Shown here one piece after another: positions 24,650-33,995 of a DNA stretch of 64,000 bases. A program made the position numbers and the translations under genes. Each line of letters opens with the position of its first letter. Within the stretch, counting starts at the first letter, position 1. Below the pieces are notes generated by a model. That model was not told the DNA's origin, made no database searches, and saw only the letters and a list, made by a program, of their open reading frames with translations. The stretch is taken from assembly GCA_039636785.1 (NCBI GenBank), contig CP144169.1:3410001-3474000 (forward strand), given 5' to 3'. This DNA is from Micrococcaceae bacterium Sec5.7. Lineage in GTDB: Bacteria > Actinomycetota > Actinomycetes > Actinomycetales > Micrococcaceae.

Positions 24650-26391
24650 GCCGCCTCCTCCGCTGCCAGCTGGGAGGACACGATCTCCTGGTACGTCTCC
24701 GAGTCCTCCAGCAGCTCGTCATGCGTTCCGCGTGCCACCAACCGCCCGTCCTCCAGCACCAGGATCTGGTCCGCGTCCACGATGCTGGAGACGCGCTGCG
24801 CGATGATCACCAGCGTTGCCCCCGAGGTGTCGTGCTTCAGGGCCTGCCGCAGCCTGGCATCCGTCGCGGTGTCCAGCGACGAGAACGAGTCGTCGAAGAT
24901 GTAAAGCTCCGGACGTTTCACGAGCGCCCGGGCGATGGCGAGCCGCTGCCGCTGCCCGCCGGAGACGTTGGTGCCGCCCTGCGAAATGGGCGCATCCAGG
25001 CCGCCCTCCATCTCCAGGACGAAATCCTGCGCCTGCGCGGTCCTCAGCGCCTGCCAGAGTTCGTCCTCGGTCGCATCCGGTTTGCCGTACAGCAGGTTGC
25101 TGCGCACGGTGCCGGAGAACAGGTACGGCTTTTGCGGAACCAGCCCGATGTGACCCCAGAGCAGGTCCGGGTGCAGCTCGCGGACGTCCACGCCGTCGAT
25201 CCTCACCGAACCGCTGGTGGCGTCAAAGAGCCGGGGCATCAGGTTCACCAGGGTGGTCTTCCCCGAGCCGGTGCTGCCGATGATCGCCGTCGTCTCCCCC
25301 GCGTCGGCGGTGAAACTGATGCCGCCCAGGACGGGCCGTTCGGCACCCGGGTAGGCGAATCCGACGTCGCGCATTTCCAGTTCGCCGCGGCCGGCGGTCC
25401 CGCTGACGGGATTCGCCGGAGGGCGCACGCTGGATTCGGTTGCCAGCACCTCGCCGATGCGGTCCGCCGAGACGGCCGCGCGCGGAATCATCACGGCCAT
25501 GAACGTGGCCATCATGACGGACATCAGGATCTGCATGAGGTAGCTCAGGAAGGCGATCAGGGTGCCCACCTGCATGGAGCCGTCCTCGATCCGGAACGAA
25601 CCGAACCAGATCACGGCCACGCTGGAGACGTTGAGCACCAGCATCACCACGGGGAACATGAGCGCCATCAGACGGCCGGCCCGCAGCGCAACGTCCGTGA
25701 CGTCGTCGTTCGCTGTCGCGAACCGCGCGGTCTCCACATCCTCGCGCACGAAGGCGCGCACCACCCGGATCCCGGTGAGCTGTTCGCGGAGCACCCGGTT
25801 GACGGTGTCGATCCGTACCTGCATCTTGCGGAACAGCGGCACCATCCGGACAACGATCAGTCCGACGGCGACCAGCAGCACGGGCACGCTCACGGCGATG
25901 AGCCAGGACAGCTGCGCGTCCTGGCGGATGGCCATGATGACGCCGCCGATGCTGAGCATGGGCGCGGCCACCATCAGGGTGGCGGACATCAGCACCAGCT
26001 GCTGCACCTGCTGGACGTCGTTCGTGGAACGGGTGATCAGCGACGGCGCCCCGAAGCGCGTGACCTCCTGCTCGGAGAATTCGCCCACCCTGGTGAACAC
26101 TGCGCCGCGCAGGTCCCGCCCGAGCCCCATCGCCGCCTTCGCCCCGAAGTACACGGCCGTGACCGCGCAGGCGATCTGGAGCAGGGTGATGAGCAGCATC
26201 ACGCTGCCGAGCCGCAGGATGTAGCCCGTGTCGCCCTTGGCCACGCCCTCATCGATGATGTCCGCATTCAGCGTGGGCAGGTACAGGGACGCAATGGATT
26301 GCGCCAGCTGGAAAACGACGACGGCGATCAGCAGCCGCTGATGCGGCCGCAGGTACTGAACCAGCAACTTCCAGAGCATCCGTACTCCCAC
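24646..26391 (-). CDS. ABC exporter subunit, degenerate catalytic site
   Basis: First gene of the pair, 581 residues. It has six membrane helices (starting LWKLLVQYLRPHQRLLIAVV), Walker A GSTGSGKTTL, a canonical signature NVSGGQRQRL and Walker B YIFDDSFSSLD, where the catalytic glutamate is replaced by aspartate. In heterodimeric exporters this degenerate site binds but scarcely hydrolyses ATP. The four-base overlap with the 668-residue subunit supports stoichiometric synthesis. Confidence 0.88.
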   Translation of the reverse strand: MGVRMLWKLLVQYLRPHQRLLIAVVVFQLAQSIASLYLPTLNADIIDEGVAKGDTGYILRLGSVMLLITLLQIACAVTAVYFGAKAAMGLGRDLRGAVFTRVGEFSEQEVTRFGAPSLITRSTNDVQQVQQLVLMSATLMVAAPMLSIGGVIMAIRQDAQLSWLIAVSVPVLLVAVGLIVVRMVPLFRKMQVRIDTVNRVLREQLTGIRVVRAFVREDVETARFATANDDVTDVALRAGRLMALMFPVVMLVLNVSSVAVIWFGSFRIEDGSMQVGTLIAFLSYLMQILMSVMMATFMAVMIPRAAVSADRIGEVLATESSVRPPANPVSGTAGRGELEMRDVGFAYPGAERPVLGGISFTADAGETTAIIGSTGSGKTTLVNLMPRLFDATSGSVRIDGVDVRELHPDLLWGHIGLVPQKPYLFSGTVRSNLLYGKPDATEDELWQALRTAQAQDFVLEMEGGLDAPISQGGTNVSGGQRQRLAIARALVKRPELYIFDDSFSSLDTATDARLRQALKHDTSGATLVIIAQRVSSIVDADQILVLEDGRLVARGTHDELLEDSETYQEIVSSQLAAEEAA

Positions 26392-26459
26392 TCACGCCAA
26401 GTGATTCGAAGGCCAGTTTACGTCTGGTTGCTGGGGGCAAATAGGGAGGGGAGGACTGC

Positions 26460-26799
26460 GACAAAGAAGCCGCCGCAAACAACGCCGGAATCGCCGCAGA
26501 AGCAAACCTCAACGCCGTGTGGATCGGCCCCAGCGACCTGTCCATGTCACTCGGCTTCCCATGGCAGAAGGCTCGACGTCACGGCGGCCATCGACCAGAT
26601 AGCAGCCGATGTCACCGGCTCGGCGAATTGTTCCCTGTGTGTCATCGCCGACTCGGCCGAAGACGCCAGCCACCGGCAGGAACGCGGCGCACAGATAATC
26701 CTCTTCAACTCCACATCACTGATTGCGGACGCCTTCAGCGGTGCCCTGGCCGCCACCCGGGCACTTCAGCCGGCACGGGCGTCCGGTACCGCGCGGTAG
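26460..26799 (+). pseudogene. HpcH/HpaI aldolase C-terminal fragment, frameshifted
   Basis: NLNAVWIGPSDLSMSLGF is the metal-binding/active-site strand of HpcH/HpaI class II aldolases. A break near 26563 shifts the rest (RLDVTAAIDQIAADVTGSA, GAQIILFNSTSLIADAF) to another frame, ending at 26797-26799. The N-terminal two thirds is missing. Confidence 0.6.
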
Positions 26800-26816
26800 G
26801 ACACCGCTAAGGGCGC

Positions 26817-26846
26817 ACGACGGCGGCACTTCCGTGCCGCCGTCGT
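26817..26846. terminator. strong hairpin
   Basis: ACGACGGCGGCAC (26817-26829) pairs with GTGCCGCCGTCGT (26834-26846) around a TTCC loop. It lies between the aldolase fragment and the convergent cupin gene and can serve both. Confidence 0.8.
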
Positions 26847-26909
26847 CGTCGTCTTCTTCCGGTCCGGTTTCCTCCGAGTATCACCGCTGCGCGGCGGTGG
26901 TATTGATTG

Positions 26910-27308
26910 TCAGATTCTGGCATGCACGCCCCGGCTGGTGGGCCGGCCGAACGATGCCGCGCCCAGGAATTCAACGGCCACAAAAGGCTCGGATCCCACC
27001 ACCCATTCATCATGGCCGGGAGGAAGCGTGTAGGTGTCGTTGGCATGAATCGTGGAATGTATGCCCTCGGACGTTTCGACCTCCATCACCCCGGAGACGC
27101 AGAATCCGAGATGGTGGTGCTGGCAGAACTCGGTCTTCTCCATGGGTTTGATGCATTCGGACCATCGCCAGCCGGGGTCGAGAATCAGGCGGGCAACCGA
27201 GTAGTCATCTATGGTGACCAGATCAACCTCGGCCTTGTCCGGCCACCGCTTCTTATCCGGGACATCAAAGGACTTAACAGCCAAGGCTGTGACGAAATTT
27301 GCTGACAT
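26910..27308 (-). CDS. cupin-domain protein
   Basis: The 132-residue protein has a single cupin barrel: WRWSECIKPMEKTEFCQHHH supplies three His in a row, followed by LGFCVSGVMEVETSEG and a second motif LPPGHDEWVVGSEPFVAVEF. Such small cupins bind a metal and act as regulators, isomerases or dioxygenase-like proteins. No partner gene is intact nearby. Start ATG at 27308. Confidence 0.8.
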   Translation of the reverse strand: MSANFVTALAVKSFDVPDKKRWPDKAEVDLVTIDDYSVARLILDPGWRWSECIKPMEKTEFCQHHHLGFCVSGVMEVETSEGIHSTIHANDTYTLPPGHDEWVVGSEPFVAVEFLGAASFGRPTSRGVHARI

Positions 27309-27542
27309 GAGACGCTACCTGGGAATTAGGATAAGGCCCTTGGGGTGGAACCGTGTTATTGACGTACGGGCTGCCGACCTGGGGCCTGAGTGTCCGAGCA
27401 AACCCGTAATTTGTGCCGTTGTCCCCTACAACGCACACGCGTTCAACAGATCCATGCTGACGTAATTCAACCGTAGCCCTCCCCCGCCTGAAGTCAATGG
27501 GCGGGACGCCATGGGCTTTAGTAGGAACCTGGCTCAGCCGGC
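27309..27542. other. intergenic, no gene seen
   Basis: No convincing reading frame. It separates the cupin gene from the catabolic gene fragments. Confidence 0.4.
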
Positions 27543-27681
27543 TCAGTAGCCCTTCGCTGAGTACGCACCCAGCGCCCGGCTGATCTCCCGGGCGGTGCCG
27601 ATGGCAGCCTCGCCATACTCCTCGAACTTGCCGGGCACAATCCGGCTCGACGGCCCCGAGATCGAAATCGATCCGGCAGGA
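27543..27681 (-). pseudogene. IclR-family regulator C-terminal fragment
   Basis: The frame reads PAGSISISGPSSRIVPGKF and AAIGTAREISRALGAYSA before a stop at 27543-27545. SISISGPxSR is the hallmark of the IclR effector domain end. The rest of the gene is replaced at about 27681 by a crotonase fragment on the other strand. Confidence 0.65.
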
Positions 27682-28110
27682 CGACGACACGAGCGTCGAT
27701 CAGCTGAGCCGCGCAGATCTGGCCATCAGTTCCATCACGAAGCCCACCGTGGCACTGGTTGACGGTGCCTGCATGGGAGGGGGCTGGCAGATTGCCTCGG
27801 CCTGCGATTTCATCATCGCGAGCGAACGCTCCGTCTTCGCGCTGACACCGGCCAAGATCGGCATCATCTACCCCAGACCGGGAATCGAGCGGCTGGTCCG
27901 GCTGGTGGGCCATGCCAACGCGAAATTCATTCTCCTCACGGGCCAGGCGTTCACCGCGGCTGGTGAATCTGACGGACATGGACCACCCCCGCATCGATCA
28001 GGAATGGGAGGACGCCTGGGCCGCCATGCCGGACAGCCCCGACATGGGAATCGGCATCAGCGCGTTCCTGAACCGTGTGCAGCCGCAGTTCACGTGGACT
28101 CCGGCGTAGT
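27682..28110 (+). pseudogene. enoyl-CoA hydratase/isomerase fragment with internal deletion
   Basis: The first part reads AISSITKPTVALVDGACMGG, GWQIASACDFIIASERSVFA and FALTPAKIGIIYPRPGIERL, the crotonase oxyanion-hole region. After FILLTGQAFTAA (near 27962) about 40 expected residues are missing and the frame changes. The tail LVNLTDMDHPRIDQEWEDAW continues to the stop at 28108-28110. The N-terminal 60 residues are also absent. Confidence 0.7.
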
Positions 28111-28141
28111 GAGGCACTGACCGCTGGCGGGCCCGCGCGGG

Positions 28142-28441
28142 CTAGCGGATGGGCGAGCCAAGCACATTGAACTGGTTGCCACCCATCTCCCCGGACAACA
28201 GCGGCATGGCCTCGCTGATCGCTGCCCGCACGCTGTCCAGCTGCAGCGAGGCCTGATGAGCCTCGGGCGACTCCCACAGTTCGCAGACAAACACCGTGTC
28301 CGGCGAATCGTCGTTGATGCCCACTTCATAGAGCAGGCAACCCGCATCCTTCAGTCCGGCCATGGGCCGGAGCAAGATGGAGACGACGGCGTCGCGCTGG
28401 CCAGGTTTGGTGCCGAGAGTTCCTACGTTCGCAAAGGTCAT
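28142..28441 (-). CDS. antibiotic biosynthesis monooxygenase (ABM)-domain protein
   Basis: A 99-residue protein with the ferredoxin-like ABM fold: FANVGTLGTKPGQRDAVVSI, AGCLLYEVGINDDSPDTVFV and CELWESPEAHQASLQLDSVR. The pattern YEV..(N)..PDTVFVCELWESPEAHQ is typical. These small dimers act as cofactor-free oxygenases or heme-type enzymes; substrate unknown. An in-frame GTG at 28459 is an alternative start. Confidence 0.82.
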   Translation of the reverse strand: MTFANVGTLGTKPGQRDAVVSILLRPMAGLKDAGCLLYEVGINDDSPDTVFVCELWESPEAHQASLQLDSVRAAISEAMPLLSGEMGGNQFNVLGSPIR

Positions 28442-28490
28442 GGAGACATTGTGGCGCACGGGTCGGACATTGATCCCGCAGGGCGGGAAG

Positions 28491-28752
28491 TCAGTCGCGC
28501 GGGCGCATGAGCGGCGGGTTGAGCACGGCCCGGGTTGGCTGGCCCGCCGCCGGCCGGGCCGCCTCGGCGAGCCGGAACAGCGCGGCCGGACGGCCGGCGT
28601 CGCCCGCCGTCATCCGCCCCGTAGCCTCCAAAAAGCCGGGCGTGCCGGTGGCCTTACGATGGAAATTCCGGGGGTCCAGGCGCGTGCCCCACACCGCTTC
28701 ATACACCGCCCGGAGCTGGGCGATGGTGAACTCCTCGCTGCAGATGGCTGCC
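28491..28752 (-). pseudogene. NrtR-type Nudix regulator, C-terminal winged-helix fragment
   Basis: The frame reads EEFTIAQLRAVYEAVWGTRL, DPRNFHRKATGTPGFLEATG and later NPPLMRPRD. TxxELRxxYEAVWGxxLDxRNFxRKVxxTPG is the DNA-binding end of Nudix-related regulators such as NrtR, which control NAD biosynthesis. The Nudix domain is missing; the fragment meets the SPFH gene head-on at about 28752. Confidence 0.65.
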
Positions 28753-29810
28753 CCTGGATCAGCCACTTCCTGGGCGGTCCCACCGGTTATGTCGTCCACC
28801 TGCAGAAAGGCACGGTGAAGCACCAGGGAGTGGGCCAGGCATTCTGGTTCCGTCCCGCCAACTCCGTGCTCAGCGAGGTTCCCGTGGATGACCAGGAGCT
28901 GCCCACGCTGTTCCACGCCATCACCCGCGACCACCAGGATGTGAGCGTCCAGGCCAACGTGACCTACCGCTTCATTGACCCCGTGGCCGTCTCCAGCCGG
29001 CTCGACTTCGGCCTCCAGCCGGTTGGTTCCGCGCCGGCCGCTGGGCGGGAACAGGTAGCCACGATCATCGGCCAGTTGTGCCAGAGCCACGCGATCGACC
29101 AGATCGCCACCACCACGCTTGCCGAGGCACTGGAGCGCGGAGTCAGCCAGCTCCGCACGGTCCTCGCCGAAGCCCTCCGCGCGGATACCCGGCTCCTGTC
29201 GACCGGCATCGAGATACTCGGGGTGCAGGTCCTGGCAGTCCGGCCGGAGTCCGACGTCGAGCGGGCCCTGCAGACACCGGTCCGGGAGCATCTCCAGGCC
29301 GAAGCAGACCGCGCCGTCTACGAGCGCCGGGCACTCGCCGTCGAGCGCGAACGGACCATCTCCGAGAACGAGATGGCAAGCCAGATCGAACTGGCGACCC
29401 GTCGCGAACACCTGGTCAGCCAAGAGGGTGCCAATGCGCGGCGCGGGGCCGAGGAAAAGGCCGCCGCGGGGTTCATCGAGGCGCAGGCTTCGGCAGAGCG
29501 CAAGGGCATCGGCGCCTCGGCCGAGGCGAACCAGATCCGCCTGGTGGGTGAGGCATCTGCCGCAAGCGAGGCCGCCACCATGGAGGTCTACCGGGGCATG
29601 GAACAGGCCACGCTGTTAGCGCTGGCCCTGCGTGACGCGGCTGGATCCCTGCCCAACATCGGGAACCTCACCATCACGCCTGACCTGCTCAGCGGAGCGC
29701 TTGCCGGGCTGTTCCGGGAGCCTGCAGGCGGTGCGGTTGCGGCTGGAGCCGGGGGTGCGGCGGGTGCAGTCAGTGCGGCCGGAGCAGCGGCCGGCCGGGT
29801 CCAGAAGTAG
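28659..29810 (+). CDS. SPFH/band-7 domain protein, N-terminus possibly replaced
   Basis: Recognisable sequence starts near 28753 with ISHFLGGPTGYVVHLQKG, then FWFRPANSVLSEVPVDDQEL and the band-7 core QVATIIGQLCQSHAIDQIAT. A long coiled coil (RALAVERERTISENEM, EAQASAERKGIGASAEANQI) and a Gly/Ala-rich tail complete about 350 residues. The family normally starts a few residues before SHFLGG. The only in-frame ATG (28659) lies antisense to the NrtR fragment without a clear ribosome site, so the native start was probably lost in that junction. The next gene follows after 9 bp. Confidence 0.72.
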   Translation: MEIPGVQARAPHRFIHRPELGDGELLAADGCPWISHFLGGPTGYVVHLQKGTVKHQGVGQAFWFRPANSVLSEVPVDDQELPTLFHAITRDHQDVSVQANVTYRFIDPVAVSSRLDFGLQPVGSAPAAGREQVATIIGQLCQSHAIDQIATTTLAEALERGVSQLRTVLAEALRADTRLLSTGIEILGVQVLAVRPESDVERALQTPVREHLQAEADRAVYERRALAVERERTISENEMASQIELATRREHLVSQEGANARRGAEEKAAAGFIEAQASAERKGIGASAEANQIRLVGEASAASEAATMEVYRGMEQATLLALALRDAAGSLPNIGNLTITPDLLSGALAGLFREPAGGAVAAGAGGAAGAVSAAGAAAGRVQK

Positions 29811-29819
29811 GATCCCGTC

Positions 29820-30719
29820 ATGGCAAACCCCCGCCTCGTCATCGTCCACCGCCGGACCGAGCTCCAAGAACTCCTGGACCGGCACGCCACCCGCGGCCAG
29901 GCCGAGTTCTTCCTGAGGAACCGAGGTCGAACCCTCCACGACGTCCAGCTACACCACGACCGGCTACAGGCGGCGCTCTCGGTCATCCGCGCGGCGGTTC
30001 CCGCCGAGTGGCGGCACGCCCAGGTGGAGCGCCAGGACCTGAGCCGCTTCCTACTCACGCCGGAGGACGTCATCGCGGTGGTGGGCCAGGACGGACTGGT
30101 GGCCAACGCGGCGAAGTACCTCAACGGCCAACCCGTCATCGGAATCGATCCGGAGCCCGGGGCGAATCCGGGCGTCCTGGTCCGGCACACCCCTCGGGCA
30201 GCGGCCGGTCTGCTGCAGGACGCCGCAGTGGCCGGGCCGGTGGAGCGACTGCGCTGCCAGAGTCTGACCACGGTGACGGCACGGCTCGACGACGGGCAGG
30301 AACTTTCGGGGCTCAACGAGGTGTTTGTCGGACACGCCTCGCACCAGTCAGCCCGGTACCAGCTCACGGCGCCCGGCGGCCAGGCTGAGCGCCAGTCCTC
30401 CTCGGGACTGATCGTCTCCACCGGCACGGGCGCCACCGGCTGGTGCGCATCGATCGCCCGGGAGCGCGGAGGACGCAACTTGCCTGCACCGAAGGACCCC
30501 CGGCTCGCGTGGTTCGTCCGCGAAGCCTGGCCGTCCCCCATCACAGGAACCGCGCTGACCGAGGGCTTGCTGCAGGCCGGCGAGTCACTCCGGATCACCG
30601 TGGCGTCCGACCAACTGGTGGTGTTCGGCGACGGCATGGAAGACGACCGCCTCGCCGCTTCATGGGGCCAGGAAATCACGGTGCAGTTGGGCGAACGCCC
30701 GCTGCGGCTGGTGGTGTAG
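29820..30719 (+). CDS. NAD-kinase-like protein
   Basis: A 299-residue protein of the ATP-NAD kinase superfamily: an N-terminal VIVHRRTELQELLDRHATRG segment, VIAVVGQDGLVANAAKYLNG in place of the usual GGDGT motif, GLNEVFVGHASHQSARYQL and the SSGLIVSTGTGATGWCASI block with the family G-T-G-x-T-G. The GGD motif reads GQD, so classical NAD phosphorylation is uncertain. Its link with the SPFH gene and an NrtR remnant suggests a nucleotide-cofactor theme. Confidence 0.72.
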   Translation: MANPRLVIVHRRTELQELLDRHATRGQAEFFLRNRGRTLHDVQLHHDRLQAALSVIRAAVPAEWRHAQVERQDLSRFLLTPEDVIAVVGQDGLVANAAKYLNGQPVIGIDPEPGANPGVLVRHTPRAAAGLLQDAAVAGPVERLRCQSLTTVTARLDDGQELSGLNEVFVGHASHQSARYQLTAPGGQAERQSSSGLIVSTGTGATGWCASIARERGGRNLPAPKDPRLAWFVREAWPSPITGTALTEGLLQAGESLRITVASDQLVVFGDGMEDDRLAASWGQEITVQLGERPLRLVV

Positions 30720-30852
30720 GGCCTGCATAAGTCGACGACCGGAACCTTGCGCTTCTGCAAGCTGCCCCCAAATGCCCAGCGTTGAATGTCGTATTGCTGC
30801 GGGGTAGTGTGGCGCCCACCACCTACTCGCATCACCCTAACTCGGGAGCGCC

Positions 30853-32679
30853 ATGCCACATCTGAGACGTCGACTGGCTGCCGTAACGGCGGCTCTGGCT
30901 GTGAGCGTGACGGGCGGCGCCGTCGTCAGCCCCGCGTTCGCCGATCCGCGGGAGACTGAAAAGACCGCGACCGCCACCGGGTACGGCGGCGCAGTGAGCA
31001 CCGTGGACCCGGAGGCATCCGCTGCGGCGATCGAGGTCCTCCGCAAGGGCGGCAACGCGGCGGACGCCGCCGTCGCCGCGGCCGCGACCCTGGGCGTGAC
31101 CGAGCCGTACAGTGCCGGGATCGGCGGCGGCGGCTACTTCGTGTTCTACGACGCGAAGACCGGCAAAGCCGGCACGATCGACGGCCGCGAGACAGCACCG
31201 GCAGCGATGCCGCACGACGCGTTCATTGACCCAACGACCGGCCAGCCCTACCGCTTCACGCCCGAGCTCGTCACGAGCGGCGTCTCCGTGGGCGTCCCCG
31301 GCACCCCGGCCACCTGGGAGCGCGCACTCGCCCGTTGGGGCACTTTGAGCCTCGGCGATGCCCTCGAGCCCGCAATCAAGGTCGCGACCCGCGGCTTCGT
31401 GGTCGACGAAACGTTCCGCCAGCAGACCCTCGACAACAAGCCTCGCTTCGAGGCATTCACCTCGACGAGCAGCCTCTTCCTCCCCGGCGGCGACGCACCC
31501 GCCGTCGGCAGTGTTTTCCAGAACCATGACCTCGCCGCGACGTACCGGCTCCTCGCCAAGCAGGGCACGAACGGCTTCTACAGCGGCCCGCTCGCGGCCG
31601 AGATCGCGGCCACAGTCCAGGCTCCGCCGAAGACCGCCACCACCGCGCTGCCCGTCCCGGTCGGCCACATGACGACGGCGGATCTCGCCGCATACCGCGC
31701 CCTGGACCAGGCGCCCACGCACGTGGACTACCGCGGCCTGGACGTCTACGGCATGGCGCCCTCGAGCAGCGGGGGCACCACAGTCGGCGAGTCCCTGAAC
31801 ATCCTGGACACGTTCAACCTTTCCGAGATGTCCAGGCCCAGCGCCCTGCACCACTACCTCGAGGCGAGCGCTCTCGCGTTCGCGGACCGGGGCAAGTACG
31901 TGGGCGACCCGGCGTTTGTTGACGTGCCCACCGCCGCGCTCACTGATCCGCTGTTCGGCAAGGAGCGCTCCTGCCAGATCGACCCCCTCCACGCGGCTGC
32001 CAAGCCCGTCCCAGCGGGGGACGTGTCCGCGTACGACGGCGCGTGCCCGGCTGCCGCCGCGCCTCTCGCCGACGAGAAAGACACCGAGAACATCTCGACC
32101 ACCAACATGACGGTCGCGGACAAGTGGGGAAACGTGGTCGAGTACACACTCACGATCGAGCAGACCGGCGGGTCCGGCATCGTGGTGCCCGGCCGGGGGT
32201 TCCTGCTCAACAACGAGCTGACCGACTTCTCGACCGTATATAACCCGACCGACCCGAACCGGATCGAACCGGGGAAGCGCCCGCGCTCCTCGATGTCGCC
32301 GACCATCATCCTCGAGGACGGCAAGCCGTTCCTCGCGCTCGGCTCGCCCGGCGGATCGACGATCATCACCACCGTCCTGCAGACGATCCTGAACAGGGTG
32401 GATCTGGGCATGAGCATCTCCGAGGCGATCGCGGCACCGCGCGCGTCGCAACGGAACACGGCCAAGGTCACGGCCGAGCCGGAGTTCATCGCGGCATACG
32501 GAAGCCAGCTGACACCGTACGGTCATCAGTTCACACCATCGGGTGACGCGTTCACCTCGGCAGCAGAGATCGGCGCGGCCACCGCAATCGAGTTCAGGCC
32601 CGACGGGAGCATGGTCGCCGCGGCTGAGCCCGTCAGGCGCGGGGGCGGCTCAGCGTTGGTAGTCAAACCGTCGCCGTGA
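30853..32679 (+). CDS. ggt: gamma-glutamyltranspeptidase (secreted)
   Basis: The 608-residue precursor has a signal peptide ending VSPAFADP, the large-subunit start AVSTVDPEASAAAIEVLRKG and GGNAADAAVAAAATLGVTEP, and an autoprocessing site ISTTNMTVADKWGN. The first Thr of the TTN pair (about residue 416) should become the catalytic N-terminal nucleophile of the small subunit. Later motifs are MSPTIILEDGKPFLALGSPG and GSTIITTVLQTILN. It hydrolyses or transfers gamma-glutamyl groups from glutathione outside the cell. Terminator follows. Confidence 0.92.
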   Translation: MPHLRRRLAAVTAALAVSVTGGAVVSPAFADPRETEKTATATGYGGAVSTVDPEASAAAIEVLRKGGNAADAAVAAAATLGVTEPYSAGIGGGGYFVFYDAKTGKAGTIDGRETAPAAMPHDAFIDPTTGQPYRFTPELVTSGVSVGVPGTPATWERALARWGTLSLGDALEPAIKVATRGFVVDETFRQQTLDNKPRFEAFTSTSSLFLPGGDAPAVGSVFQNHDLAATYRLLAKQGTNGFYSGPLAAEIAATVQAPPKTATTALPVPVGHMTTADLAAYRALDQAPTHVDYRGLDVYGMAPSSSGGTTVGESLNILDTFNLSEMSRPSALHHYLEASALAFADRGKYVGDPAFVDVPTAALTDPLFGKERSCQIDPLHAAAKPVPAGDVSAYDGACPAAAAPLADEKDTENISTTNMTVADKWGNVVEYTLTIEQTGGSGIVVPGRGFLLNNELTDFSTVYNPTDPNRIEPGKRPRSSMSPTIILEDGKPFLALGSPGGSTIITTVLQTILNRVDLGMSISEAIAAPRASQRNTAKVTAEPEFIAAYGSQLTPYGHQFTPSGDAFTSAAEIGAATAIEFRPDGSMVAAAEPVRRGGGSALVVKPSP

Positions 32680-32687
32680 TGGACGTA

Positions 32688-32723
32688 CTGGCCCTCCGGA
32701 GGGACTCACCACCGAAGGGCCAG
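32688..32723 (+). terminator. hairpin after ggt
   Basis: CTGGCCCT (32688-32695) pairs with AGGGCCAG (32716-32723), 9 bp after the ggt stop. Confidence 0.6.
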
Positions 32724-32887
32724 CACAATCTACGAGCACAGCGAAGTCCTCCGAGCGAGTGTCAAGAGCTACCTCTAGGTAGTGGCGGCGGCACAACCCG
32801 GCGGCCAGCTTCCTGGAGGACCTGCAAACCGGCCACCGGCCGGGTGCAACGCCCGGCTGAGCCTGACCCCACCGTATTGGAGGCCGC

Positions 32888-33781
32888 ATGTGCCGTCTGT
32901 TCGGCCTGCACGCCGGTAACACCCCCATAAAGGCCACGTTCTGGCTGCTGAATGCCCCAAACAGCCTGTCCCTGCAGAGCCGCCGCGAACCCGACGGCAC
33001 AGGGATCGGAGTCTTCACACCGGACGGAAGCCCTGAGGTGTCGAAACAACCGATCGCCGCATGGGAAGACCGGGACTTCGCACGGGAAGCGCGCCGTCTG
33101 GAAAGCACCACCTTCCTGGCCCACGTACGCTACGCAAGCACCGGGTCCCACACGATGGTCAACACCCACCCTTTCGAACAGGACGGGCGGCTGTTCGCGC
33201 ACAACGGAGCCTTCGAGCAACTGGAGAAGCTCGACGCACGCCTGGCCGAGCTCGGAGTGGAGGAACTGGTCCAAGGACAGACCGACAGCGAGCGGCTCTT
33301 CGCCCTCATCACCGCCGAAACCCGGCTGGCCGCCGGCGACGTAGGAGAAGGCATTGCCCGGGCGCTCCGGTGGACCGCGGAGGCGCTGCCCGTCTACAGC
33401 CTGAACCTGATCATCACCACAGCCACCGACCTTTGGGCCGTGCGCTACCCGGAAACCCATGAACTCTACGTCCTGGAACGACACCCGAAAGACCTGAAAG
33501 GCAAGGGGCACATTGAGGCCCGCAGCCGCCGGATCAACGCCCGCAGCGAGGACCGCGTGACCACACCGTATGTACTCGTGGCCAGCGAACCAATGGATAC
33601 CAAACCGGATTGGCGCCTGATGGAGCCCGGCGAACTCCTGCACGTGGACTCCACGCTGCATGCGACCAGCAGCTTCCCGCTTCCACAGAATCCGGCGCGC
33701 CCCCTCGCCCTGGCCGACCTCGATCCGGTCACGGCCGCGTCCCAGCACCCCCACGGAATCCCATTTGGGACAGACGAGTAA
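32888..33781 (+). CDS. class II glutamine amidotransferase (YafJ/EgtC-like)
   Basis: The 297-residue protein starts MCRLFGLHAGNTPIKATFWL; Cys2 is the Ntn nucleophile after Met removal. TTFLAHVRYASTGSHTMVNT with HPFEQDGRLFAHNGAFEQL gives the GATase_2 Arg, His and Asn-Gly residues. No synthetase domain is attached. Ergothioneine genes are not adjacent, so an EgtC role is not supported; related YafJ proteins are of unknown role. It follows ggt, both glutamyl-processing enzymes, but a terminator separates them. Confidence 0.85.
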   Translation: MCRLFGLHAGNTPIKATFWLLNAPNSLSLQSRREPDGTGIGVFTPDGSPEVSKQPIAAWEDRDFAREARRLESTTFLAHVRYASTGSHTMVNTHPFEQDGRLFAHNGAFEQLEKLDARLAELGVEELVQGQTDSERLFALITAETRLAAGDVGEGIARALRWTAEALPVYSLNLIITTATDLWAVRYPETHELYVLERHPKDLKGKGHIEARSRRINARSEDRVTTPYVLVASEPMDTKPDWRLMEPGELLHVDSTLHATSSFPLPQNPARPLALADLDPVTAASQHPHGIPFGTDE

Positions 33782-33995
33782 CGAAGGCAGATTGGAGTGG
33801 CCCGAAGGTGCCGAAATGCCGGACTACTGCTTGGCTTCCTGGCTCGATGACAGTTCAGCTGTTCCACAGCTGCCGGCAGCCCGACCGGCAAACGGAACCG
33901 ATCAGGCGGCGTCGCGCCAGTCGTTCATCGGCCATTCGGCGGACGGTTCCCTTCGAGTCGGGCAACCGTTTTCCGGGTTTCCTAGCCTTGGACCC

